Positions 1 to 8,715 of a DNA stretch of 64,000 nt are shown one piece after another. The stretch is taken from positions 1 through 64,000 of the forward strand of contig NZ_VOHS01000021.1 in NCBI RefSeq assembly GCF_007896845.1. Direction: 5' to 3'. Source of the stretch: Chitinophaga pinensis (GTDB lineage: Bacteria; Bacteroidota; Bacteroidia; Chitinophagales; Chitinophagaceae). The stretch's first letter is position 1, and every line of letters begins with the position of its first letter. Under the pieces are notes generated by a model. It made no database searches, was not told the DNA's origin, and saw only the letters and a list, made by a program, of their open reading frames with translations. The translations under genes and the position numbers were made by a program.

Positions 1-380
1 CCTTGCATTGACAGGCACATAGCCCATTGCATGGCGGACGTGATGGTAGAAAAATGTGCAAACATGATAATGGAATTCAGAGATAAACCTATCTGATAGG
101 CCAATTCTGCCAACGGAGGAATAAACGCCGTTTACGCTGCCATTCAGTACGAAAAAAATAGCGGCTCAGATAATACCTCTGTTCGTCTCTTTGCATGGAG
201 GAAAAAACAGGGCCGGATACCATAGATCAGGTTCAGTATATTTTCAAAGAGCGCAAAAGGCAGATTCAATAGTCCTCTTTTACGACCTTTGATACCACCT
301 GCATATTTATCAACAAGTTCCAGATCACTGGCCTGCTGCTGATTATCGCTGGCAAAAAAAGCGTTACTCAATGCCATCAC
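1..380 (-). pseudogene. Coding remnant of unknown origin at the window edge
   Basis: On the minus strand a 78-codon frame lies at 144-380, and a second frame stays open from about 140 to the window edge. The first is rich in charged residues followed by a hydrophobic stretch (LFENILNLIYGI). I recognise no family and see no convincing start. It lies directly downstream of the decayed membrane-protein gene, so it is either the frameshifted tail of that gene or the remains of another one. Its low-complexity composition and stops in all frames argue against an intact gene. Confidence 0.3.
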
Positions 381-384
381 ATGA

Positions 385-1894
385 TAGCAGAAGAAGGACT
401 TAATGTATTAGTAGTATAATCGATATCATAGTACATTTTCTGACCCTGATCATCAGTATAGCCAGCAAGGCATGTACTACTGCAAACAGAGGGAATACCA
501 GTTGACCTGTACGGCTGCGCCGGATCTGGTGGTGATAAAAACGCCGCCATTCAGATCACCGATGATCAGCCATAATACCGCAATACTACCACCTGCAAAT
601 AACGGGATGATCAGTGCGTTAAAGAAGTGGTTGCGTAACGCTTCCTTATTGATCAGAAACAGACATAATACTGCCAGTGTACTATAAAGTGTCACCGTAT
701 TACCAATCATGGGATCAGGTGCACCGAAGACAGCGCCGATCCCGCCATCAGGAAACGCTTTTAAACGGATCAGTACAATACCTGCACAAAATAAGAGGAA
801 GAGCACAGACATGCCGGTATACAGATATTTCACCAGTGTAAGTGGTACGGAAAAGTTAATAGGCAGATCTCTTGATGCCGAATGAATGGCCGCTTCTTTT
901 TATAAGCAATCGCAATCCAGACAAACAGCACGAGCAAAGCACCATCTGTAATAGCAGAAGTCAGTAAGAAATTGGTAGGATCTGAAGCTGTAAGGACTTA
1001 CATAATGAAATACCAATGCATAAACAGTAGATACAAGATGGCCGGTAAATAAGCAAGGGAGCAGTGATAACGCAGGCTTTTATTATACGCAGCCACAAAG
1101 GCCAGCGTTGTCATCAGGATGATCTTGAAATAGGTATTGATCGCCAGTGCGGGATTAACATAAGTCATCTTTATCAGCTGCTGTATCTGACCCGGCCAGA
1201 CATGCTCACCAGGGATGCCGGTCACCAGTACCGTCAGATAAAAAGATAGAACGACCCCAATATCCGCAGTGCTAAAAAAGCAACATCTCTGCGGGGTTTC
1301 GGTATCTCCTCAGCAGAACGTGCTTCACTGAAGAATAGTTTATAAGCCCTTTCATCCGGTTCGGTGATCTCCTGATATTTCCCATACAACAATCTTGCTG
1401 CTATCCGGTACAACCAGATTGATAATACCCCAAAGAGCAGCGCATATATGGCAAATATCAACAGCGATCGCAATACCGGTGGCTGCATCCCTGCGAAGAT
1501 AAAAATGCTGTCATACTCCCAATGGGCAGGATGGATGGCGTCAGTCTGCCGGAAATGATTTTCCTGATACAAATCATATAGAAAAAAAGGGGCAAATACA
1601 GCAAGGCGGTGATCAGCGAGGAACATTTACGAACATGATATTTACCGGACCATACACGAGGCAGTTAACAGCAGCTATTACGATTAGTACCATCGTTGAG
1701 CGGAAATGCAGGTTTTTCCCGGTCAGCAGGAAAAATCCTGCGCAAAGGATTGCATTGATCAGAATAGCCAGTATAATGCGGGCTAAAGGTGGTGTATTAT
1801 CCAACGGGTCCCGCTTTACATAACCGTGGAATAAAACAATACAGGTATATTCATAAGGGCAATTTAACCGGGGTAACGAAAGCTGATTAAACAC
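385..1894 (-). pseudogene. Decayed multi-pass membrane protein gene
   Basis: Four consecutive minus-strand frames (1613-1894, 1234-1626, 998-1225, 477-833) plus short open stretches between them all encode hydrophobic segments typical of membrane helices, for example ARIILAILINAILCAGFFLL and LLIFAIYALLFGVLSIWL. No single frame spans the region. The reading frame changes near 1620, 1230, 900-1000 and 480, so several indels have accumulated. The segments are colinear, as expected for one ancestral polytopic protein of roughly 450-500 residues. I do not recognise the family. A sequencing problem is possible but less likely than real decay, given the number of breaks. Confidence 0.65.
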
Positions 1895-1901
1895 AAATAC
1901 T

Positions 1902-1937
1902 AAAAGAGGCCCGCCCGGAACGACGAGCCTCTTTTTT
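1902..1937. terminator. Bidirectional stem-loop between divergent units
   Basis: A 9-bp perfect stem (AAAAGAGGC at 1902-1910 with GCCTCTTTT at 1927-1935) closes a 16-nt loop and runs into T residues on both strands. It lies upstream of both flanking units, where a terminator is not expected. It may be left over from a gene that has been lost, or it may act as an attenuator for the minus-strand unit. Confidence 0.6.
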
Positions 1938-2144
1938 GAGGTTGTCTATAAAGTTAACCTCTTATTGTATAACCGGCAATACCAACCAGTTTGTATTTAT
2001 AAAACAGGGGTTTTCCGGCTCAAAAACCGTTCATCTGACCGGCAGACTGACTGACAAATAAAACTGCGGGAATTTCACCTGAATTTCATTACATTTATAA
2101 CAACAGTGAATGTTTGATGATGTTCTAATCTTATCAGCTACCGA

Positions 2145-3440
2145 ATGACGCCAGATCGTATCAGACGGTACTTCCTTTTCCCCTGTATGCTGCTACTCCA
2201 ACTGTATGGCTGCAAAGGTGATAGAACAATCAGGCCATCCGGTAAGGTGTATATCTACAGGGAGAATGGTAAGTATACATTATATCGAAACAGTACCCCG
2301 TTCCTGGTAAAGGGAGGAGCCGGTTACACAAATATGTCCACGTTGAAAGCAATAGGAGGTAATACCATCCGTACCTGGGATACCACCAATCTGAAAGCAA
2401 TTCTGGATGAAGCTGCTGCCAACAACCTGGCCGTCATTGCCGGCTTTTATGTTCCTGAAAGCAAATATCTGGACCATTTTTACCGCGATGAAAAGAAAGT
2501 GGAAGCACAATACAATGCCTTCCGTAATGTCGTATTGCGTTACCGCTCCCATCCCGCTTTGTTGATGTGGTGCCTCGGAAACGAAGTGGACTTCCCTTAC
2601 AGCCCTAAATACAACCGTTTTTATACCGTTTATAACCGGCTGCTCGACATGATACATGCCGATGACCCTGACCACCCTGTTACCACGGCCATGATCAACT
2701 ATCAGTTCAGAAATATCATGAATATCAGGTTGAAGATACGTGGACTTGATCTGCTCTCCTTTAATACTTTCGGAGACCTGAAAAAGCTTGACGAACAGTT
2801 GTCCGCTAATGAGTGGTTATGGAAAGGACCCTTCCTTATTTCGGAATGGGGTATCTATTCTCCGCAGGAATCACGGACCACAGCATGGAGTGCTCCTATT
2901 GAGCCTACCAGTACAGAAAAAGCAAAATATTATCATGAATTCTATACGAAATACCTCCCGGTCAACAATCCACGTTTCCTTGGCGCACTTACCTTTTATT
3001 GGGGATATAAGACAGAAGTTACACCTACCTGGTACAGTATAGTCGGTCAGCAGGGCGCACGGACAGCCATGATGCAGGAAATGGAATCCTGCTGGACCGA
3101 CAGGCAACCGCAGCATCCGGCTCCGGCTGTGGAACGCCTGCTGATAAACGGCAAGAAACCAATAGATAACATTTTCCTGTCTCCCGACACGGTACAAACA
3201 GCTGAATTGAAACTGGCAACGACGGATACCGCCCGGCTCCGTATTCTATGGGAAGTGACAGATGAGGACTTTGACCCGGATACATCGCGACCATGCACGT
3301 CTACGATGCGGGTATCACTCCTCAGAACAGCGCACGGATCACCTTCCGCACGCCCGAAAAAGAAGGCCCTTATCGCATCTATTCATGGGTCTATGACAGA
3401 TATGGAAATATTGCAACGGCTAATACCCCCTTTTACATAA
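2145..3440 (+). CDS. Lipoprotein glycosidase, GH2/GH5-like TIM barrel, frameshifted C-terminus
   Basis: The N-terminus has basic residues, a hydrophobic stretch and a lipobox (LYGC, Cys about residue 23), so the product is probably an outer-membrane or periplasmic lipoprotein. Residues about 35-340 read as a clan GH-A barrel. The acid/base motif is LMWCLGNEVDF and the nucleophile motif is FLISEWGIY, both intact. After about residue 378 the frame is wrong: the sequence expected for an Ig-like C-terminal domain continues in another frame from about 3281, as if one base were missing near 3280. The catalytic domain is unaffected. The gene precedes and overlaps by 4 bp the GT2 fusion gene, whose C-terminal part is a paralogue of it. 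The likely role is trimming or processing of the polymer made by that synthase. Exact family and substrate are not determined. Confidence 0.75.
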   Translation: MTPDRIRRYFLFPCMLLLQLYGCKGDRTIRPSGKVYIYRENGKYTLYRNSTPFLVKGGAGYTNMSTLKAIGGNTIRTWDTTNLKAILDEAAANNLAVIAGFYVPESKYLDHFYRDEKKVEAQYNAFRNVVLRYRSHPALLMWCLGNEVDFPYSPKYNRFYTVYNRLLDMIHADDPDHPVTTAMINYQFRNIMNIRLKIRGLDLLSFNTFGDLKKLDEQLSANEWLWKGPFLISEWGIYSPQESRTTAWSAPIEPTSTEKAKYYHEFYTKYLPVNNPRFLGALTFYWGYKTEVTPTWYSIVGQQGARTAMMQEMESCWTDRQPQHPAPAVERLLINGKKPIDNIFLSPDTVQTAELKLATTDTARLRILWEVTDEDFDPDTSRPCTSTMRVSLLRTAHGSPSARPKKKALIASIHGSMTDMEILQRLIPPFT

Positions 3441-3499
3441 TTGAAACAAAAAAAAAATACGGGTACGCGTATCCCGTCCTACGCGCATTGAGTTATTGA
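3281..3499 (+). pseudogene. Out-of-frame C-terminal domain of the preceding glycosidase
   Basis: In the frame displaced by one base, codons from 3281 read YIATMHVYDAGI and continue to a TGA at 3497-3499. This is a beta-sandwich-like segment (PYRIYSWVYDRYGN). It resembles the extreme C-terminus of the downstream GT2 fusion protein and restores the natural end of the gene. Its stop overlaps the TTG start of the next gene, the coupled arrangement expected for an undamaged operon. That supports a single-base deletion rather than a real early end. Confidence 0.6.
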
Positions 3500-6400
3500 T
3501 CCTTCGGTTTATTATTGTAACCGGGACAATCAGTATGGGTATACTCCTGTACAGCCTCTTCAATCCTGCCAACATAGGAAATAAACCCCTATACTGGCTG
3601 ATGATGTCGGGCATCATTTACTTTTGCCTGAAAGTGCTGCACGAATGGTACCACTACTTTTACATCTCCATACCCACACGCCCCCGTACTAAAATAAATC
3701 CTACCGTAGATATATTTACCACCTTCTGCGCCGGAGAACCCTATGAAATGATCATAGAAACGCTCACCGCGATGCAGGCTATTACCTACCCGCATACCAC
3801 ATGGCTTTGTGATGAAGCGGATGATCCTTATCTCATAGAAGTATGTAAACGACTGGGTGTACGACACGTAACCAGAACCAACCGCAAAGACGCCAAAGCC
3901 GGCAATATCAATAACGCCTTACAGTATGCTACCGGCGAACTCTGTGTGGTAATGGACCCTGATCATGTACCTGTGCCTGAATTTCTGGACCGGGTGGTCC
4001 CCTATTTCGTTGATCCGGACATTGGATTTGTACAGATCGTACAGGCATACGGTAACATCGGCGACAATATCATTGCCAAAGGTGCCGCACAACAAACCTT
4101 TCAGTTCTATGGTCCCATGATGATGACCATGAACACCTATGGTACCGTACAGGCCATAGGCGCTAATTGTACCTTCAGGAGAAGCGCACTCGATGCTATC
4201 GGCGGTCATGCCGCCGGACTCGCAGAAGACATGCATACCGCCATGCAGTTACACGCCAAAGGATGGAAATCAGTATATGTACCGGAAGTGTTGACACTGG
4301 GGCTGGTGCCTGCTACCCTATCGGCCTATTATAAACAGCAACTGAAATGGGCAAGGGGTACCTTCGAACTGCTGGTCACTACCTATCCAAGACTGTTCCG
4401 GAAATTTACGTGGCGACAAAAGCTACATTACGGTACACTTCCTTTTCATTACTTCTCTGGTGTAATGTCTTTCATTAACTTTCTGGTACCGGTGCTCGCA
4501 CTGGTACTCGGGATTATTCCCTGTCAGTTCGACCTGCTTTCTTTTGGTATCATCAGTATCCCCTTTCTGGCCAGTACGATACTGGTCAGACATTTTGTAC
4601 AACGTTGGGTGATGGCAGAAGAGGAAAGTGGTTTTCATATAGTCGGCGGCTTACTACAGATAGGCACGTGGTGGATCTATGTACTGGGTCTGTTTTATAC
4701 CATCATCCGTAAAAAAGTGCCCTATATACCGACGCCAAAAGATGACAGGGAAGCTACCAGCTGGAAACTGTTTATTCCTAATGGCATTATTCTGCTGGTC
4801 TCTGTGACAGCAATTGTCTATGGACTATGGCTGGACTGGAACCCTTATTCATGGGTGATGGCAGGCATTGCATGCATCAATTGCCTGATCATGTTGTTTA
4901 ATATCCTCGCAGGTATCTGGAAAGGCCGTATGAGTGATCTGGCACCACAGACGACCATGGAGTATATATATCACCACTACTACGCCGTCAAAGTAAGACT
5001 ATGGAAATTAAGACACGGCGTCTATGTGATGATGCGTAAGTCAGCTATGTCACTCACGCTGATCGTCTGTGGCTTCACCTCATGGTTTATTTACGAAGAT
5101 AATAAACCGCCTCCTGCTTATCAGTCGGCACACACTTACAAAGAAAATGTTTTCTATACAGGGATATTCAGTCCGGCAGATACAGGCGGAATGACTGCTA
5201 TGGAACATGTGATGCATTATGTTGCCGTAAAAGGTGCTCCATTCAATATTATTTCCTGTTATATCCCATGGGGAGACACTCCTGCCTGTTTACCAGATGA
5301 TTCATTGATGAACGAGATCTATGCATTTCATGCTGTTCCGATGATCACCTGGGAACCATGGGCAGCCCTTTTTAAAGACGACCGTAAAGATTCTTCTCTG
5401 CGTAAAGAGCAGAAAATAATGGCGCATATCAGCAACGGAGATTTTGATAGCTACCTGCAGCAGTTCGCACAACGTATTATCGCCCTGCGCCGGCCTGTAT
5501 TCATACGCTTTGCCCACGAGCCGGACAATCCGGCTTATCCATGGTCTGCAAAAGGACATAACAAAGCGACGGAGTATATTGCGGCATGGAGATATGTACA
5601 TGACTTCTTTCAGCATGCGGGCGCCAGAAATGTAGTATGGGTATGGAACCCATGGAAAGCAGATGCGGTAAACAGGTATTTCCCCGGCAGAGAATATGTT
5701 GACTGGCTGGCAGTGACTATTCTTAATTATGGACGACTGAATCCCGACGGACAATGGTATAGCTTCAGCCAGTTATACCAGCCTTTTCATGCACAGACGC
5801 TTTTCCGGTCGGGATTACCGGTGATGATTGCCGAAACGGGTTCTCTCGCAAGAGAACCGGGACAAAGTGGTTGGTTACAGGACGCCTTTGCCGATATTAC
5901 TGATCATTTTCCGGAGGTAAAAAGCACGATTCTCTTCAACAGCAGTTTTGATAAAAACACCATTGGCGGCACAACTGTAGATATGCTGAACTGGGAATTA
6001 CTCGAACCTTCTGCACCATTGTCACTGCTCAATGATTTGCAAAAGAATAGTGCGGCGCCAATGAATAGTCAGGTCATGTTACCCGCTGTCAATATGGTGA
6101 CGCACAGACAAAACACACTACTGAGCGACACCATCAGAGGCGTTATTTATTCAAAAGGAATACCCTGGTTCAGAAACCATCATACACTGACGCGGAAGGA
6201 AGTGATGGCGGATCTGCAATCCATGCAACGCGTCGGCATCAATACAATCAGACGATATGGTCCCGGCGTATATGATCACAATATCTTTTCTGTTGCTGCT
6301 CATCTGGGCATGCTGATACAATATGGTTTCTGGATGCCGGAACCGTCCCTTGATCAGGGAGTGGAAAAATGGCCGGAAGACTATATCCATACTGTTGTAA

Positions 6401-7230
6401 ATACTGTCAGAAAAAATAAAGACAACAAAAATATCATCGGATGGCACCTCGGAAATAATTACTGGGAAGCGCTGGACGACAGGTATATTGCTCCATCCTT
6501 ACTTTATCATCAGGACCAGTACATACTATGGCTGCGTAAGCTGGTACAGCAGATAAAAGCAGCCGATCCCGGCAGGCCTGTTACACTTGATGTACCGGAG
6601 GGACGCCGGTTCTCGCTCACTGTACAAACTATCGCAGATGCTATTCCGGAACTCTCCGCAATAGGACTTGTATCACCAGAAGATGCCGGCGGTGGTAGCA
6701 TTACGGTTACAGATATTCCTTATTTCTTCAGCGGCATTGATGTCGATAATTATATTTCAGCCAAGAGGAAAGGCCCGGTTTTTATAGTGGCATGGCAGGA
6801 TACGCAGACAAGGGACGCGCTTACTTTTAACGGACTGACAGACCTTGATGGTAATTACAAACCCGATGCCGTGCGCCTTGCACAATACTGGCATGGTCGT
6901 ATGCAGGCACCATCCCTACCTGCTATAGAAATACTGAAACCGGCAAAAGTGACTGATCCCGGTGCTGTGCTGACCTATAGCGCATTGGTATTTGAAAAAG
7001 GACAATGGAACCTCGATGGTTACTTCGATCCGTCATTGCATTTTGAATGGTACCTGTACAAAACAGACGGATGGGAAAATGGTATTTATATGGAACATGC
7101 AGGTAGTGGACCTGTACTGCAATTATCTGTTCCGGAATCGCCGGAATTATACCGGTTGTATCTTGTAGCAGGGAAAGGACAATACGTAACGACTGCCCTT
7201 TCTAACCTGAATACACCACTGATAAAATAG
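3496..7230 (+). CDS. Membrane GT2 (cellulose-synthase-like) fused to GH26-like and degenerate GH-A domains
   Basis: This 1244-residue protein has three parts. Residues 1-535 form a processive family-2 glycosyltransferase: two N-terminal membrane helices, DPDH near 154, the AED base near 242, a QQLKW variant of QxxRW near 280, and further helices up to the last one at about 516-533. Residues about 548-835 resemble GH26 beta-mannanases/glucanases, with acid/base Glu in HEPDNP (about 674) and nucleophile Glu in IAETGS (about 780). Residues about 860-1244 resemble the upstream glycosidase plus its Ig-like tail, but HLGNNYW and VAWQDT stand where the two catalytic glutamates should be. By topology the synthase faces the cytoplasm and the hydrolase part lies outside. 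The inferred job is synthesis and on-site cutting or binding of a beta-linked polysaccharide; the sugar is unknown. A TTG start overlapping the previous stop was chosen; ATG at 3535 would cut into the first helix. Confidence 0.85.
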   Translation: MILRFIIVTGTISMGILLYSLFNPANIGNKPLYWLMMSGIIYFCLKVLHEWYHYFYISIPTRPRTKINPTVDIFTTFCAGEPYEMIIETLTAMQAITYPHTTWLCDEADDPYLIEVCKRLGVRHVTRTNRKDAKAGNINNALQYATGELCVVMDPDHVPVPEFLDRVVPYFVDPDIGFVQIVQAYGNIGDNIIAKGAAQQTFQFYGPMMMTMNTYGTVQAIGANCTFRRSALDAIGGHAAGLAEDMHTAMQLHAKGWKSVYVPEVLTLGLVPATLSAYYKQQLKWARGTFELLVTTYPRLFRKFTWRQKLHYGTLPFHYFSGVMSFINFLVPVLALVLGIIPCQFDLLSFGIISIPFLASTILVRHFVQRWVMAEEESGFHIVGGLLQIGTWWIYVLGLFYTIIRKKVPYIPTPKDDREATSWKLFIPNGIILLVSVTAIVYGLWLDWNPYSWVMAGIACINCLIMLFNILAGIWKGRMSDLAPQTTMEYIYHHYYAVKVRLWKLRHGVYVMMRKSAMSLTLIVCGFTSWFIYEDNKPPPAYQSAHTYKENVFYTGIFSPADTGGMTAMEHVMHYVAVKGAPFNIISCYIPWGDTPACLPDDSLMNEIYAFHAVPMITWEPWAALFKDDRKDSSLRKEQKIMAHISNGDFDSYLQQFAQRIIALRRPVFIRFAHEPDNPAYPWSAKGHNKATEYIAAWRYVHDFFQHAGARNVVWVWNPWKADAVNRYFPGREYVDWLAVTILNYGRLNPDGQWYSFSQLYQPFHAQTLFRSGLPVMIAETGSLAREPGQSGWLQDAFADITDHFPEVKSTILFNSSFDKNTIGGTTVDMLNWELLEPSAPLSLLNDLQKNSAAPMNSQVMLPAVNMVTHRQNTLLSDTIRGVIYSKGIPWFRNHHTLTRKEVMADLQSMQRVGINTIRRYGPGVYDHNIFSVAAHLGMLIQYGFWMPEPSLDQGVEKWPEDYIHTVVNTVRKNKDNKNIIGWHLGNNYWEALDDRYIAPSLLYHQDQYILWLRKLVQQIKAADPGRPVTLDVPEGRRFSLTVQTIADAIPELSAIGLVSPEDAGGGSITVTDIPYFFSGIDVDNYISAKRKGPVFIVAWQDTQTRDALTFNGLTDLDGNYKPDAVRLAQYWHGRMQAPSLPAIEILKPAKVTDPGAVLTYSALVFEKGQWNLDGYFDPSLHFEWYLYKTDGWENGIYMEHAGSGPVLQLSVPESPELYRLYLVAGKGQYVTTALSNLNTPLIK

Positions 7231-7236
7231 TACTCA

Positions 7237-8226
7237 TTATTTATCCAGTCCAAAGAAGCGGCAGGCTTCCGACGGACTATCATACTCCGTTGCTGTCAGT
7301 CCCAATAGTCTGGGAAACCTGAATGTCAGCTGAGGAATTGTATGTCCGCCACCTGAAATACTGATGAATTGAACAATAGTACGTCCTTCTTTGGTCCATT
7401 TACGTTGTGATACAACGGTGGATGCGGTTGCAGGTGTCTCTTCCATAGCGTTGTTCCTTGCTGCAAAATGTTGTGCGGTAGCAAGCGCTGAAATAGCGGT
7501 GCCTACTTTCTTAAAGAACAGGTTCACTTCTCCCCCGTTGTAAGGAATGATCTTATCCGCTGTACCGTTAACCATCAGTACTGGTGGAGTAGTGCCATTC
7601 ATGGTGCAGGAGCAGGTAGCTGCATCCGGCAGACTGGCACAGACGGTAGCAATACCCGCTACTTTTTCAGGCGTTTCCATGGCCAGCCGGAACGCCATTT
7701 GTCCACCGTTGGAATAACCAAAAACAAAGACCTTTTCCGGGTCAACATGGTATTGACGCTCATAATAGGCAATCAATGCGTGCAAAAAGCCCATATCGTC
7801 AATATTCAGCTGCTTTGCCTCAAAAGGAGCATCTATACGGCAATCATTCCAGTTGCCTTTATATCCGTCAGGATAAGCTACGAGAAAACCATCTTTATCT
7901 GCCAGCTGATCAAAGCGATAACCGGTCCATTCCCTGAAACGTTTCCCGTCCAGACCGGAGCCATGCAACATAATGACGAGTGCAGGCCGGGGAAGTGGTT
8001 TAGCCGGCACATATGACAGAAAGCGGCGTTCCAGTTCACCGACCTTTATAGTGGATGAGCTGATGTTGGCACCGAGTTGCGGGATTCGGGGTATCGGTGC
8101 ATAGATATAGTAACTGTACAAAGCGGTAATAATGACCAGTAATACGGCGAGGCTGATAAGTCCGATCTTCAGTAAATACATTGCTGATAGTTTTAATTTC
8201 CTGTAATGCCGCAAACTTATGTACAT
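7237..8226 (-). CDS. Membrane-anchored PHB-depolymerase-like esterase
   Basis: Alpha/beta hydrolase of the LpqC/polyhydroxybutyrate depolymerase/feruloyl esterase type. An N-terminal signal anchor (about residues 17-40) is followed by the oxyanion-hole segment MLHGSGLDG, the nucleophile elbow FGYSNGGQ, a triad Asp in NGTADKIIPY and a triad His in GGGHTIP. The short linker with prolines after the helix suggests a periplasmic or outer-membrane-facing enzyme that cleaves ester bonds. Translation could also begin at the Met at 8181. It is divergent from an HxlR regulator and the shared upstream region carries a perfect 18-bp palindrome, so it is probably that regulator's target. Its end is only 6 bp from the end of the convergent GT2 fusion gene. 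Confidence 0.8.
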   Translation of the reverse strand: MYISLRHYRKLKLSAMYLLKIGLISLAVLLVIITALYSYYIYAPIPRIPQLGANISSSTIKVGELERRFLSYVPAKPLPRPALVIMLHGSGLDGKRFREWTGYRFDQLADKDGFLVAYPDGYKGNWNDCRIDAPFEAKQLNIDDMGFLHALIAYYERQYHVDPEKVFVFGYSNGGQMAFRLAMETPEKVAGIATVCASLPDAATCSCTMNGTTPPVLMVNGTADKIIPYNGGEVNLFFKKVGTAISALATAQHFAARNNAMEETPATASTVVSQRKWTKEGRTIVQFISISGGGHTIPQLTFRFPRLLGLTATEYDSPSEACRFFGLDK

Positions 8227-8254
8227 TAGTTCCCGCTTTCGTATTGATAAGTAA

Positions 8255-8272
8255 AAGGTTAGCGCTAACCTT
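8255..8272. promoter_or_regulatory. Perfect palindrome, probable HxlR operator
   Basis: AAGGTTAGCGCTAACCTT is an uninterrupted 18-bp palindrome 19 bp before the HxlR start and 29 bp before the esterase start. HxlR proteins bind DNA as dimers at inverted repeats in such divergent regions. The position suits repression of both genes. This is inferred from symmetry and placement only. Confidence 0.65.
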
Positions 8273-8290
8273 AAAGTAACTGCCTGAACT

Positions 8291-8659
8291 ATGCACGAGT
8301 GTAATTTAAAGGATCCGATATCCGATCAGCAATGTGTAGACATGATCAATGCTGTGGGAGATTCCCTGTATGTTATCGGAGGAAAATGGAAACTAAGGAT
8401 CATCATCGCACTTTCCAACGGAAAGAAACGTTTCAATGAATTGCAGAAGGCATTGAATGGTATTTCTGCGAGGGTGTTGTCAAACGATCTGAAGGATCTT
8501 GAGCTGAACGGTTTTGTCCGCAGAATTGAACGTAGTGAATCCAGTAACTTACTGGTAGAATATGAACTACTGGAATACAGTCACACGCTGACGAATGTCA
8601 TTTTTTCGCTGAATGAATGGGGCACGATGCATAAGAAAAAGATCATGCATAAAGATTGA
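8291..8659 (+). CDS. HxlR-family winged-helix transcriptional regulator
   Basis: The 122-residue length and layout fit the HxlR family: an early Cys (Cys16 in QQCVDMI), GGKWKLRIIIALSNG, then the winged-helix core KRFNELQKALNGISARVLSNDLKDLELNGFV and a beta-wing with RRIER. Several family members sense electrophiles or oxidants through that conserved N-terminal cysteine. The gene is divergent from the esterase and the palindrome between them is its likely binding site. Autoregulation is probable. No effector can be read from the sequence. Confidence 0.88.
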   Translation: MHECNLKDPISDQQCVDMINAVGDSLYVIGGKWKLRIIIALSNGKKRFNELQKALNGISARVLSNDLKDLELNGFVRRIERSESSNLLVEYELLEYSHTLTNVIFSLNEWGTMHKKKIMHKD

Positions 8660-8715
8660 AAAAAATAGCCCCCCCAGGAATGGGGAACGGCCTAGATTAA
8701 AACAGAAAATCTTTA

